Made by a program: the position numbers and the translations under genes. A stretch of 64,000 nucleotides of DNA, taken from an uncultured Caryophanales bacterium (GTDB lineage: Bacteria > Bacillota_I > Bacilli_A > RF39 > UBA660). The stretch covers positions 1-64,000 of the forward strand of contig CAMNML010000002.1 of assembly GCA_946544685.1 (NCBI GenBank), read 5' to 3'. The notes under the pieces are model-generated. The model worked only from the letters and a program-made list of their open reading frames with translations, searched no databases and had not been told where the DNA came from. This document shows, piece by piece, positions 7,139-15,546 of this stretch. Positions within the stretch are counted from its first letter, which is position 1, and every line of letters starts with the position of its first letter.

Positions 7139-8897
7139 TATGTCAGTAATAAGAGTAATGGATGAACTACTTGCCAATAAAATAGCAGCAGGTGAAGTAG
7201 TAGAAAAATGCGCAAGTGTAGTAAAAGAATTAGTAGAAAATAGTATAGATGCAGAATCAGATGAAATAAAAATAGACCTAATAGAAGCAGGAACAAAACA
7301 AATAAAAGTAACTGATAATGGAATAGGTATGGAGCGTGAGGATGCAGTACTAGCATTTCAAAGACACGCAACAAGTAAAATAATAGAAGAAGAAGACTTA
7401 TATCATATAGAAACACTAGGATTTCGTGGCGAAGCTCTAGCATCTATCGCAAGTGTATCTAAAATAACACTAAAAACATGTAAAAATGAAGTTGGAACAA
7501 CAGTACATATAGAAGGCGGAAAAATAATAAGTGTAGAAAATAGTGACGCTAGAATAGGAACAAGCATGGAAGTAAATGACTTATTCTATAATACTCCAGC
7601 TAGACTAAAACACTTAAAAAGCCTATATACTGAACTAGCTAATATTACAGACTACATAAACAAATTAGCCTTATCACACCCTGATATAAGATTTGTACTA
7701 ACAAATAATGGAACAACTATTCTAAATACAGATGGAAGAGGAAATCTATTAAAAACAATAAAAGATATATATGGAATAAATGTCGCTAAAAAAATGCTAG
7801 AAGTTAGTGCTGAAGATGAGGACTACACAGTATCAGGCTTTATAAGTCTACCAGAAGTACATAAATCAAATAAAAACGCCATGATAACACTAGTAAATGG
7901 AAGAATAGTAAGAAATACAGAACTAAATAGAACAATAAATGACGCATATCACGCATATAAACCAGACAATAGATATCCAGTAGTAGTACTAAATATAGAA
8001 GTAGACCCAACACTAGTAGATGTAAATATACATCCAACAAAAATGGATATAAAATTCTCAAAAATGACTGAACTATGTAACTTAATAGAAAAAATGATAA
8101 GAGAAAAAATAACAGGTAGAAACTTAATACCAATAATAAAAGAACTACCTAAAAAAGCAAACAAAGAAGATATACAAGAAACAATATCTCTAACTAGACA
8201 AGAAGTTCAACCAAATTTATTTGAAGATATAGAAGAAGTAATACCTGTAAATAATGACTTAATAAGTGAAGAAGAAGTAGAATATAAAAAAGAAGAACAC
8301 AATATAGAACCACTTCCAGAACTATATCCAATTGGACTAGTACATGGAACATACATAGTATGTCAAAATGAACTAGGAATGTATCTAATAGATGAACATG
8401 CAGCTAAAGAAAGAATAAACTATGAAAACTTCTTAGAAAAACTAGGAAAACCAACACAAGATAAAATAAGTCTATTATTCCCAATTACAATAGAACTATC
8501 AGCTAGAGACTATATAATATTAAAAGAAAATATGAATATTCTAGAAGAAAATAATATAGAAGCAGAAGAATTTGGAATAAACTCAATAATAATAAAAGCT
8601 CATCCTACATGGATACCAAGAGGATTCGAAGAAAAAGTATTAAATAACTTAATAGAACAAGTAATTAATAAACAAAAAGACTTTAGAATAGAAAAATTCA
8701 ATGAAGAATCAATTAAAATGTTAAGCTGTAAAATGGCAATAAAAGCAAACACAGACATGTCAAGAGAAGAAATGGAAAACATAATAAATGATCTAAGAAA
8801 ATGTAAAAACCCATATAACTGTTGTCATGGTAGACCATCAATAATATTCTATTCAAGACAAGAACTAGATAAAATGTTTAAAAGAAGTGGATTTTAA
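7131..8897 (+). CDS. mutL: DNA mismatch repair endonuclease MutL
   Basis: MutL links MutS mismatch recognition to strand incision. The N-terminal GHKL ATPase shows LVENSIDA, DNGIGM (about 62-67), ATSK and GFRGEAL. The C-terminal dimerisation/endonuclease domain has DEHAAKERINYE near residue 420 (family DQHAxxExxxxE, here with Glu for Gln), SCKMAIKA and CHGRP near 563. These indicate an endonuclease-type MutL. The length of 588 is typical. The start may be ATG 7131 (8 nt overlap with the preceding gene) or ATG 7140, since no strong ribosome site separates them. mutS is not in this window. Confidence 0.95.
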   Translation: MVNMSVIRVMDELLANKIAAGEVVEKCASVVKELVENSIDAESDEIKIDLIEAGTKQIKVTDNGIGMEREDAVLAFQRHATSKIIEEEDLYHIETLGFRGEALASIASVSKITLKTCKNEVGTTVHIEGGKIISVENSDARIGTSMEVNDLFYNTPARLKHLKSLYTELANITDYINKLALSHPDIRFVLTNNGTTILNTDGRGNLLKTIKDIYGINVAKKMLEVSAEDEDYTVSGFISLPEVHKSNKNAMITLVNGRIVRNTELNRTINDAYHAYKPDNRYPVVVLNIEVDPTLVDVNIHPTKMDIKFSKMTELCNLIEKMIREKITGRNLIPIIKELPKKANKEDIQETISLTRQEVQPNLFEDIEEVIPVNNDLISEEEVEYKKEEHNIEPLPELYPIGLVHGTYIVCQNELGMYLIDEHAAKERINYENFLEKLGKPTQDKISLLFPITIELSARDYIILKENMNILEENNIEAEEFGINSIIIKAHPTWIPRGFEEKVLNNLIEQVINKQKDFRIEKFNEESIKMLSCKMAIKANTDMSREEMENIINDLRKCKNPYNCCHGRPSIIFYSRQELDKMFKRSGF

Positions 8898-8899
8898 AT

Positions 8900-8927
8900 T
8901 TGACAAATAACAAAAATAGTGTATAAT
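8900..8927 (+). promoter_or_regulatory. Promoter of the alpha-CTD-repeat gene
   Basis: TTGACA (8900-8905), a 16-nt spacer, then TATAAT (8922-8927). It is one of the best sigma-A matches in the window. Confidence 0.8.
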
Positions 8928-8953
8928 ATACACTCAAAAAGAGGGGGAAACTT

Positions 8954-10030
8954 ATGGAAAAGTTAAAAAGTGATAATATTAGTGAACTTGGATTACCATG
9001 TTGCGTAGAAAGCAACCTAGAATGGAAAGGCATTAAAACCATATCAGAAATTGTAAATCAAAGCAAAAATGGGAGATTATATGAAATAATATATTATAAG
9101 GAAACATTAAAGATAATAAATTATAAACTTCAAAAATATGGGTTAAAGTTATGGAATTATGATGATGAAGAGGTTTTATCACAGGGCGATATTTGTTATT
9201 TATACTGTCAATACGATGGATCAGATAATCCACTACACTACAGTGGAATAAATAACATTGAATTACTTACATCTTTAACAAAAACAGAATTAGAAAAATT
9301 GTTTAATATCTCTAAACGTGAAGTGAAAAGAATAATTAAAACTGTACATTCATATGGCTTAAAATTTGCTGATGAAATCGAAGAAAATATTAGTATTGAA
9401 CGTAAACCATTTATAACTTTAGGTTTGTCAAAGAGAGCAATACATATATTAATGCGTGGAAATATTTACTCAGTATCAGAACTTATCGCTAAAACAAGAA
9501 ATGAATTAAGACAGTTAGCTGGAATGGGGCATAAAACTTATGCTGAAATAATAGAAACAATTTATTCATTAGGATTAAAGTTTGCAGGTGATTCAAAAGA
9601 AAATATCGGTATTGAAAACGATTTAATTACAGTTTTAGATTTGCCAGCGAAAGCCCGAGATATATTACAACATACCAACATTCATTTAGTATCAGAACTT
9701 ATCGCTAAAACAAGAAATGAATTAAGACAGTTAGCTGGAATGGACTATTTAACTTATATACAAATAATAGAAAGAATTTATTCTTTAGGATTAAAATTCG
9801 CTGATGAATGTGAAGAAGAAAACACTATCGTACAAAATGATATAGTAGAGCCAATTAACGATACACCTTCAGTTTCAGAACAAATGAATCAATCAAAATT
9901 AGATAAATTAGCAAGGATACAAGAATTGCAAAATCAAATAATTGCTTTACAACAAGAACAATCAATATTAATGCAAGAATTAAATGAAGAATTAAGCAAA
10001 GGTGATATTCATGCAAGACAAAGTAAATAG
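8954..10030 (+). CDS. Protein of repeated RNA-polymerase-alpha-CTD-like helical domains with a C-terminal coiled coil
   Basis: A 358-residue protein. Three, possibly four, successive segments of about 60 residues (roughly 9-67, 81-141, 153-212, 224-283) end in the pattern YxLGLKFA preceded by ELxxLAGM and an HhH-like helix. This is the pattern of the alpha-subunit C-terminal domain (SVxELxxKTxxELxxLxGMGxKTxxEIxxxLxxLGL). Residues about 300-350 form a Leu/Gln-rich coiled coil. Repeats 2 and 3 share 56 identical nucleotides. The fold suggests DNA or protein binding. ATG 8954 follows GAGGGGG. A small coiled-coil ORF overlaps its end. Confidence 0.75.
   Translation: MEKLKSDNISELGLPCCVESNLEWKGIKTISEIVNQSKNGRLYEIIYYKETLKIINYKLQKYGLKLWNYDDEEVLSQGDICYLYCQYDGSDNPLHYSGINNIELLTSLTKTELEKLFNISKREVKRIIKTVHSYGLKFADEIEENISIERKPFITLGLSKRAIHILMRGNIYSVSELIAKTRNELRQLAGMGHKTYAEIIETIYSLGLKFAGDSKENIGIENDLITVLDLPAKARDILQHTNIHLVSELIAKTRNELRQLAGMDYLTYIQIIERIYSLGLKFADECEEENTIVQNDIVEPINDTPSVSEQMNQSKLDKLARIQELQNQIIALQQEQSILMQELNEELSKGDIHARQSK
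9472..9527 (+). repeat. 56-nt exact direct repeat, copy 1
   Basis: Identical to 9688-9743, 216 nt downstream in the same reading frame. It encodes VSELIAKTRNELRQLAGM in alpha-CTD-like repeat 2. Perfect nucleotide identity next to diverged flanks indicates recent conversion or duplication, or selection on the segment. Confidence 0.9.
9688..9743 (+). repeat. 56-nt exact direct repeat, copy 2
   Basis: Second copy of 9472-9527, inside alpha-CTD-like repeat 3. Confidence 0.9.
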
Positions 10031-10160
10031 TATTGAGTCTGATTTAGAATTGCTTGATGAACATATAGAAAAATTAGAAGAACAAAAGAAACAATTAGAA
10101 AAAGATAATTTAAAATTAAAAATGTTAATAGAAGAATTAAAAGAAAAAGAGTCATGTTAA
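10011..10160 (+). CDS. Small coiled-coil protein (49 aa)
   Basis: ATG 10011 follows AAAGGTGATATTC and overlaps the end of the alpha-CTD-repeat gene by 20 nt in another frame. The product is almost entirely a charged heptad helix (LELLDEHIEKLEEQKKQLEK). The upstream protein also ends in a coiled coil, so the two could pair; that is inference from arrangement only. The stop lies in the loop of a terminator hairpin, which supports the gene's reality. No family recognised. Confidence 0.65.
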   Translation: MQDKVNSIESDLELLDEHIEKLEEQKKQLEKDNLKLKMLIEELKEKESC

Positions 10161-10174
10161 ATATGGCTTTTTTT
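10150..10174 (+). terminator. Weak Rho-independent terminator
   Basis: AGTCAT (10150-10155) pairs with ATGGCT (10163-10168, one G-T pair) around a 7-nt loop, followed by seven T. Confidence 0.55.
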
Positions 10175-10191
10175 GTGAAATATAAATATGA

Positions 10192-10197
10192 TATAAT
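10192..10197 (+). promoter_or_regulatory. -10 box before the ABC-type ATPase
   Basis: TATAAT, 14 nt before the Shine-Dalgarno GAGGTGA at 10211-10217. No clear -35 at standard spacing. Confidence 0.45.
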
Positions 10198-10221
10198 ACT
10201 TATATAACAAGAGGTGATTGT

Positions 10222-10962
10222 ATGGATGAAGAGTTAATTATAAAAAAAATAATATTTGAAAGAGATAAAGTAGAATCATTTGATAAATATCCTTTCAATA
10301 TTGAAGTAATAAAAAATCTAAAAGAAATAACTCTAACATCTCCAGTCACTTTTTTAGTTGGAGAAAATGGAATAGGAAAATCTACATTAATAGGAGCAAT
10401 CGCAGTAGCGCTCGGCTTACCTGCAGAAGGTGGTACAGAAAACTTTAGATATAAAACATTAAATACAACATCAAATCTACATGAATATTTAACAATACCT
10501 ACATACAATAAACCAGAAATGAAATTCTTCTTAAGAGCAGAAAGTTTCTATAACTTCTCAACAGAAGTACAAAGACTAGTAGAAGAAGATGGATATACCG
10601 CACTCTATAGATACTACGGAGGAAATCTGCATGAATGTTCACATGGAGAATCATTTTTAAACCTAGTAAAAAATAGATTTACTCCAAATGGATTATATAT
10701 ATTAGACGAACCAGAAGCTGCCTTATCTCCACAAAGACAATTATCACTTCTATACTTAATAAACGAATTAGCTGAAGAAGGAAGCCAATTCATAATCGCA
10801 ACACACTCTCCAATTCTAATAAGCTATAGAAATGGAAAAATACTTGACTTAAATAATAATCTAAAAGAAACAAAATATGAAGATACAGAAATATATCAAA
10901 TATATAAAATGTATATAGAAGATAGTGAAGGAATGCAACATAAATTATTTGATAATAAATAA
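10222..10962 (+). CDS. AAA/ABC-type ATPase (COG3910-like)
   Basis: A 246-residue stand-alone ATPase of the ABC/SMC-like superfamily. Walker A GENGIGKST is near residues 46-54, an ABC-signature-like HGESFL follows, Walker B is LDEPEAALSPQRQ and the switch His is in ATHSP. There are no transmembrane segments and no coiled-coil insertion. Proteins of this size and motif set are usually called predicted ATPase; some resemble the ATPase half of OLD or RloC-like systems, but no nuclease domain is seen here. ATG 10222 follows GAGGTGATTGT. It is monocistronic. The cellular role is unknown. Confidence 0.82.
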   Translation: MDEELIIKKIIFERDKVESFDKYPFNIEVIKNLKEITLTSPVTFLVGENGIGKSTLIGAIAVALGLPAEGGTENFRYKTLNTTSNLHEYLTIPTYNKPEMKFFLRAESFYNFSTEVQRLVEEDGYTALYRYYGGNLHECSHGESFLNLVKNRFTPNGLYILDEPEAALSPQRQLSLLYLINELAEEGSQFIIATHSPILISYRNGKILDLNNNLKETKYEDTEIYQIYKMYIEDSEGMQHKLFDNK

Positions 10963-10995
10963 TAGTCAAATACATATTCAAAAATAAATAATCCT

Positions 10996-11004
10996 CATAC
11001 TATA
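10996..11004 (+). promoter_or_regulatory. Possible mother-cell sigma (SigE/SigK-like) -10 of the cotD-like gene
   Basis: CATACTATA fits the CATANNNTA pattern and lies 22 nt before the start. CATATT at 10973-10978 could be a SigE-like -35, but the 17-nt spacer is longer than usual. Suggestive only. Confidence 0.25.
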
Positions 11005-11025
11005 AAATAGGTAAGGGGGATTAAT

Positions 11026-11301
11026 ATGTTTAATAAAAATAACTGTTGTGATAGACAAATGGGAATGATGGATAATTGTTGTATGCCACAGTGCCCTATA
11101 GTAGAACCAGCAATCAATAAATGTATAGAAAGAGAATTCTGTCATGAAGTACAACATGTATGTCCAATACATACTCATGTAATAAACAAACATATCTACA
11201 ATCACACATATACTCCAGAGTATTCATGCAGTGAAGAAAATCAAGTAATAAACAACGATCCAGGTTCATGTTGCCAGTTCGCTAATAACGGATGGATGTA
11301 A
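11026..11301 (+). CDS. CotD-like spore coat protein
   Basis: A 91-residue Cys/His-rich protein. The central part (roughly 46-72: VQHVCPIHTHVINKHIYNH) matches the CotD pattern of His-rich VPHIHPTHTTxVNxHxxxH. The N-terminus has CC and CxxC pairs. CotD is an inner spore coat protein made in the mother cell. The start follows a strong AAGGGGG site. A possible mother-cell promoter lies upstream. The stop codon merges with the terminator. Together with yqfC, yqfD and cse60 it argues for sporulation capacity. Confidence 0.75.
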   Translation: MFNKNNCCDRQMGMMDNCCMPQCPIVEPAINKCIEREFCHEVQHVCPIHTHVINKHIYNHTYTPEYSCSEENQVINNDPGSCCQFANNGWM

Positions 11302-11327
11302 GACTAATAAAAATTAGTCTTTTTTTC
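11301..11327 (+). terminator. Terminator of the cotD-like gene, identical to that after mazF
   Basis: AGACTAAT-AAAA-ATTAGTCT (11301-11320) plus a T run. The 26 nt from the stop codon onward are repeated exactly at 11958-11983. Confidence 0.88.
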
Positions 11328-11336
11328 TTTAAACAA

Positions 11337-11365
11337 TTGACAAATGTATAAACAATGTATATACT
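11337..11365 (+). promoter_or_regulatory. mazEF promoter with overlapping palindrome
   Basis: TTGACA (11337-11342), 17 nt, TATACT (11360-11365). The palindrome GTATATAC (11357-11364) covers the -10, and TGTATA also occurs at 11345-11350. These are plausible sites for MazE/MazEF autorepression, as known for the family. Confidence 0.75.
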
Positions 11366-11385
11366 ATCATTAAGGAGATGATGAT

Positions 11386-11628
11386 ATGGAAGCTAGGCTT
11401 CAGAAATGGGGAAATTCAGTTGGAATTAGAATACCAAGCAACATAATGAAATCGCTAAATTTAAAAATAAACGATGTATTAGAATTAAAAACAGAAGAAA
11501 ATAAAATAATAATAACAAAAACTATTAGAAAAACAATATCACTCGAAGAAAGATTTAAAGTATATAATGGAGAAAATCTAGCTAAAGATTTTGAATGGGA
11601 CGAACCACAAGGTAGGGAAATATGGTAA
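11386..11628 (+). CDS. mazE: MazE family antitoxin (AbrB-like DNA-binding)
   Basis: An 80-residue protein. The N-terminal AbrB/MazE swapped-hairpin domain is visible as LQKWGNSVGIRIPSNIMK and LNLKINDVLELKTEENKI. The acidic C-terminal tail ends in FEWDEPQGREIW, typical of the toxin-binding segment. It binds MazF and represses its own operon with it. GGAGATGAT precedes the ATG. It overlaps mazF by 7 nt, the usual antitoxin-first order. Confidence 0.92.
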   Translation: MEARLQKWGNSVGIRIPSNIMKSLNLKINDVLELKTEENKIIITKTIRKTISLEERFKVYNGENLAKDFEWDEPQGREIW

Positions 11629-11960
11629 AATACATTCCTAAACAAGGTGATATTGTATACTTAGATTTTAATCCGACAAAAGGACATGAGCAAAAAGGGA
11701 TTCGCCCAGCAATAATTATAAGTAATGACGTATTTAATATCAATACAAAAATGGTAATACTATGTCCTATAACATCAAATACCAAAGAGTTTCCAACGCA
11801 TTATGAATTACAAGATTCAAAAAAACTAAAAGGATCAGTTTTATGTGAACATATAAGAAGTATAGACTATGAATCAAGAAAAATAAAATTTGTAGAACAC
11901 GCAAGTGATAATGACTTATTGAGTGTAACAGTATTAAGTAATGCATGCATTGATAATTAA
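11622..11960 (+). CDS. mazF: MazF family endoribonuclease toxin
   Basis: A 112-residue PemK/MazF-fold toxin, a sequence-specific mRNA interferase neutralised by MazE. Visible family features are the N-terminal PKQGDIVYLDFNPTKGHEQ with the conserved Gly-Asp and the GHEQxGxRP motif, then RPAIIISND, CPITSN and a LCEHIRSID strand with the conserved Glu/His/Arg region. The length is standard. The start overlaps mazE. The stop joins a terminator identical to the one before mazE, so the module sits between direct repeats. Confidence 0.93.
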   Translation: MVKYIPKQGDIVYLDFNPTKGHEQKGIRPAIIISNDVFNINTKMVILCPITSNTKEFPTHYELQDSKKLKGSVLCEHIRSIDYESRKIKFVEHASDNDLLSVTVLSNACIDN

Positions 11961-11984
11961 GACTAATAAAAATTAGTCTTTTTA
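11960..11984 (+). terminator. Terminator of mazEF
   Basis: The same 20-bp AGACTAAT-AAAA-ATTAGTCT hairpin as at 11301-11320, followed by TTTTT. Confidence 0.88.
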
Positions 11985-12031
11985 TATTGTAAAAAAAATC
12001 TATAAAATATATAATAGATACAGGTGATAAT

Positions 12032-12334
12032 ATGATACGAGACGAATTAAAAAAATATATAGAAGAAACAATAATGAAAAAATATGATGAAAATAATATT
12101 GGTAGTCACGAAAAAGAACACATAGAAACAGTAATAAACAGAAGTTTTGAATTTAAAAAAAATTCAACTTAAATCTAGACGATGAAAAAATATATGTAAT
12201 TGCGGCATATCACGATATAGGATATAAAGAAAATCCAGATGAACACGAAAGACTATCTAAAAGAAATACAAGAATTAATAGAAAATAAAGACTTATTTGT
12301 AAAAAGAAAATTAGAAATAATTAAAAGAAGTTGA
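12032..12334 (+). pseudogene. Decayed HD-domain phosphohydrolase
   Basis: ATG 12032 (AGGTGATAAT upstream, TATAAT at 12010-12015) opens a frame with SHEKEHIETVINRS that stops at 12170-12172. A -1 shift at the eight-A run 12155-12162 continues the homology as FNLNLDDEKIYVIAAYHDIGY with the HD metal motif. A second shift of opposite sense at the A run 12259-12262 continues as EIQELIENK to TGA 12332-12334. The usual C-terminal third, after the IIKRS segment, is absent. Two indels plus truncation make a pseudogene likely. Slippage or assembly error cannot explain the missing end. Confidence 0.75.
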
Positions 12335-12338
12335 TAAT

Positions 12339-12848
12339 ATGAAGAAGAAAATAATAAGTAATACCTATCTAAGAGATGTAGAAAAATATCAAATAAAAAT
12401 ATATCTAGATGAAGAAGAATACTACATTGCAGTAAAAAAACTAATAGATGTAAGAGAAAAATTTATTTTAAAAAATGGGCTTGTAGTAATGGACAATGGA
12501 TACTATGTATTTGAAGTAGTACCCAAAAATGAAAACTACGCGATGAGACTATTCTTAGATAATAATAAAACACCACTAGAGTATTATTTTGATATAACAA
12601 AAAACAATGGATTATACGAAAAAACAAACATACCATGTTATGATGACTTGTATCTAGATATAATATATCTAAATGGAGAAATTAGAATACAAGACGAAGA
12701 CGAACTAATAGAAGCATATGAAAAAAATGATATAACAGAAGAAGATTTAAAACTAACATATAAAATAAAAGATAAACTTTTAGAAGAAATAAAAAACAAT
12801 ACAAACAAACTAATGAATATAGACTTTAATAAATATATAGATTTTTGA
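12339..12848 (+). CDS. DUF402 family protein (FomD/NtdP-like, probable nucleotide phosphatase)
   Basis: A 169-residue protein. The DUF402 core is recognisable: EYYFDITKNNG, then YDDLYLDIIYLNGEIRIQDEDEL with the conserved acidic DEDEL, followed by a helix of the form ITEEDLKLTYKIKDKLL. Characterised members hydrolyse nucleoside di- or triphosphates using divalent metals. The exact substrate here is unknown. ATG 12339 starts 4 nt after the end of the HD remnant. The next gene follows after 10 nt, so DUF402, GT2 and the M48 protease look like one operon. Confidence 0.82.
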   Translation: MKKKIISNTYLRDVEKYQIKIYLDEEEYYIAVKKLIDVREKFILKNGLVVMDNGYYVFEVVPKNENYAMRLFLDNNKTPLEYYFDITKNNGLYEKTNIPCYDDLYLDIIYLNGEIRIQDEDELIEAYEKNDITEEDLKLTYKIKDKLLEEIKNNTNKLMNIDFNKYIDF

Positions 12849-12858
12849 GGTGGAAAAA

Positions 12859-13875
12859 ATGAATCAAGAAATAAAATATATAGCTTTAGTACCAGCATAC
12901 GAACCAGACAAAAATTTACCAAGAATAGTAAATGAACTAAAAGAAAACAACTTTGATGTAATAGTTATAAATGATGGTTCCGACATTAATTATAAAGAGT
13001 TTTTTGATGCTTGTAACACAAAAATAATATCATACCCAACAAATAGAGGAAAAGGATATGCATTAAAAAAAGGATTAGAATACGTAAAAAACAATTATGA
13101 AAAATACATAATAGTAACAATAGACTCAGATGGTCAACATACAGTAGAAGACGCAATAAATCTGTGCAGATATGTAAGAGAAAATCCAGATACACTAGCA
13201 ATTGGTAAACGTCTTAGAAAAGACAACGTTCCAGTAAGAAGTAAGATTGGAAATGCACTTACAAAATTTGTGTTTGAACTTGCAACAGGTGAAAAAATAT
13301 ATGATACACAATCAGGATTAAGAGCATTCTCCAATAACTTAATGGATTATATGATAGAAATTGAGGGTGAAAGATTCGAATACGAAATGAATGTATTGCT
13401 TTATTTGAGTAAAAGAAATATAAAATACAAAGAAATAGAAATACAAACAATATACATAGACAACAATAAAAAATCTCACTTCAAAGCACTAAAAGACTCA
13501 TTAAAAATATATGGCAAAATAGCTGAATTTAAAGTAATACCTCTTATAACATTCTTTATGGACTTAGTAGTATTTGCTGCACTTATAATATGGCTAAATA
13601 AAATAATACCTTCAAACATAATATCAAAAATAGTAAGTCTAGCACTATACTATATATTAAATATAAGAGAAATATTTAAAGAAAAACCAATGATTAAAGA
13701 TATTCTAATTCAAATATTAACAATTATACTATACATTGGGTTAAGCACAACAATGGTATATGTATTATCAAAATTAATAAACGCATATACATCAAAAGTA
13801 ATAATTGAATTGATTCTATTTATTATAATACAAAAAATAAAAAATAATTTTTTTAGAAGTAAGGTGTTAAAATGA
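12859..13875 (+). CDS. Membrane-anchored family 2 glycosyltransferase (dolichyl-phosphate-mannose-synthase-like)
   Basis: 338 residues. The N-terminal GT-A catalytic domain (about 1-215) shows VPAYEPDKNL, VINDGS, NRGKGYALKKG, the DSDGQH metal motif and DTQSGLRAF. The C-terminal part has about four hydrophobic segments (near 220, 250, 275 and 310), a GtrA-like membrane region. Such enzymes transfer sugars to polyprenyl phosphate for cell-envelope glycans; the sugar is unknown. ATG 12859 has GAGGTGG 5 nt upstream. GTG 12850 would lie within that site. It overlaps the M48 protease gene by 4 nt (ATGA). Confidence 0.85.
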   Translation: MNQEIKYIALVPAYEPDKNLPRIVNELKENNFDVIVINDGSDINYKEFFDACNTKIISYPTNRGKGYALKKGLEYVKNNYEKYIIVTIDSDGQHTVEDAINLCRYVRENPDTLAIGKRLRKDNVPVRSKIGNALTKFVFELATGEKIYDTQSGLRAFSNNLMDYMIEIEGERFEYEMNVLLYLSKRNIKYKEIEIQTIYIDNNKKSHFKALKDSLKIYGKIAEFKVIPLITFFMDLVVFAALIIWLNKIIPSNIISKIVSLALYYILNIREIFKEKPMIKDILIQILTIILYIGLSTTMVYVLSKLINAYTSKVIIELILFIIIQKIKNNFFRSKVLK

Positions 13876-15491
13876 AAAAAAATCTATTAGGTATATCCCT
13901 AATTACAATGACATGTCTATATGGACTTTTAGCTGCAATAATAATCTTAATCTTTATACTAACAGGTCTACCTGTTATAAATGGTATAATACTTAGTATA
14001 ATAATATTATTAATACAATTTTTAATATCGCCATTTTTAACAGACTTATCAATGAAATGGTTTTATAAAGCAAGATTCGAAAATGATATCCCAGAATACT
14101 TAAAAAACTTTATAAATCAAATATGTGATAAATATAATATGAAATATCCAAAAATAGGATTGATAGATGATGGAGCGCCTAATGCATTTACATACGGAAG
14201 AACAAAAAATGATGCAAGAATAGTTTTAACTAGAGGAATATTCGAACTATTAAATGAACAAGAAGTAATGGCAGTTGTAGGACATGAACTAGGACATGCA
14301 AAACACTATGATATGGTATTCATGACAGTTGCCCAATTAGTACCACTTGTTCTATATGGAATATATGAAACATTTACAAGATCAAATAGTAAAAGTAGTA
14401 GTAATAATAACAGTAGTGGATATCTTGAAATGATTGGACTAATCGCATACATACTATATGTATTAAGTGAATATATAGTACTATGGTTATCAAGAACAAG
14501 AGAATACTATGCAGATAGTTTTTCAGTAGAAGAAACAAGAAATCCAAATGCACTAACAACATCTTTAATAAAAATAGGTTATGGATTAAGTATAAATAAG
14601 CCAGAACAAGAAGACGAAAAGAAAAAGAAAAAACATACAATATCAAACTCAAAAGTAATTGGTATATTTGATTCAAAAACATCAAAAGCACTTGTATCAA
14701 CTAGTTATAATAATGGACTAATATCGGCAGATAACATAAAAAATGCAATGAAATGGGAAACTTGGAATATATGGGCAAAACTATATGAATTAAAATCAAC
14801 TCACCCATTAATTTCAAAAAGACTAAAAGCAATTTCAAATAGATGTAACGAATATGGACAAACTCCATATGTAACATTTGATCTAACAAAAACAGAATCG
14901 TATGTTGACGACTTTGCTATAGAAGTAATAATAAACTACTTACCAATAGTAACACTATTACTAACACTAATAATCGCAACAATATCAGGAATATATACAG
15001 ACTATGGATTAAAAATAGTTGGAATTGGTGGAATAATAACAATGATTCTATCATTTATCAAACTAGGAAGAAGATATAAAAACAATATTGAATATAAAGA
15101 AACAACTGTATCAGACTTACTAGGTGAAGTTAAAGTATCAGGAGTAACAAGTATTCCATGTACATTAGAAGGAACAATTATAGGTAGAGGAAATCCTGGA
15201 TGTATATTTAATGAAGACTTCGTTATAAAAGATAACACTGGTATAATGTTTCTTGACTATAATCAACCACTAAAAACAGTTAATAAAATATTCGCAATAT
15301 TTAAATCAAAAGAATACTTTGATAAAACAATTAAAGTAAAAGGATGGTATAGAAGAAGCCCAGTTCCATATATTGAAATAAAAGAAATGGAAATAGATGG
15401 GAAAATAAAAAAATGTTACACATATACATGGACTAAAATATCAAGAATAATACTATTAATAGTATTTGCCTTACTAATATGCTTATTTTAA
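13872..15491 (+). CDS. M48 family membrane metalloprotease (HtpX-like) with C-terminal membrane extension
   Basis: 539 residues. Two N-terminal transmembrane helices (about 8-50) lead to the zinc protease domain with GHELGHAKHYD (HExxH near 138-142) and the third ligand region REYYADSFS. A Ser/Asn linker and another membrane segment lie between them. HPLISKR follows. The C-terminal 200 residues add two transmembrane helices and a beta-rich domain ending in a final transmembrane segment. This is larger than HtpX (about 290) and resembles M48 proteins with a GIDE-like tail. It probably degrades membrane proteins. Confidence 0.85.
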   Translation: MKKNLLGISLITMTCLYGLLAAIIILIFILTGLPVINGIILSIIILLIQFLISPFLTDLSMKWFYKARFENDIPEYLKNFINQICDKYNMKYPKIGLIDDGAPNAFTYGRTKNDARIVLTRGIFELLNEQEVMAVVGHELGHAKHYDMVFMTVAQLVPLVLYGIYETFTRSNSKSSSNNNSSGYLEMIGLIAYILYVLSEYIVLWLSRTREYYADSFSVEETRNPNALTTSLIKIGYGLSINKPEQEDEKKKKKHTISNSKVIGIFDSKTSKALVSTSYNNGLISADNIKNAMKWETWNIWAKLYELKSTHPLISKRLKAISNRCNEYGQTPYVTFDLTKTESYVDDFAIEVIINYLPIVTLLLTLIIATISGIYTDYGLKIVGIGGIITMILSFIKLGRRYKNNIEYKETTVSDLLGEVKVSGVTSIPCTLEGTIIGRGNPGCIFNEDFVIKDNTGIMFLDYNQPLKTVNKIFAIFKSKEYFDKTIKVKGWYRRSPVPYIEIKEMEIDGKIKKCYTYTWTKISRIILLIVFALLICLF

Positions 15492-15510
15492 AAAAATAAC
15501 AAAAAAAACA

Positions 15511-15540
15511 TTGACAAAATATACACAATTAATATATAAT
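15511..15540 (+). promoter_or_regulatory. Strong promoter of the 15.5-kb leader
   Basis: TTGACA (15511-15516), an 18-nt spacer, then TATAAT (15535-15540). The predicted transcript starts near 15547. Confidence 0.75.
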
Positions 15541-15546
15541 TAACTT

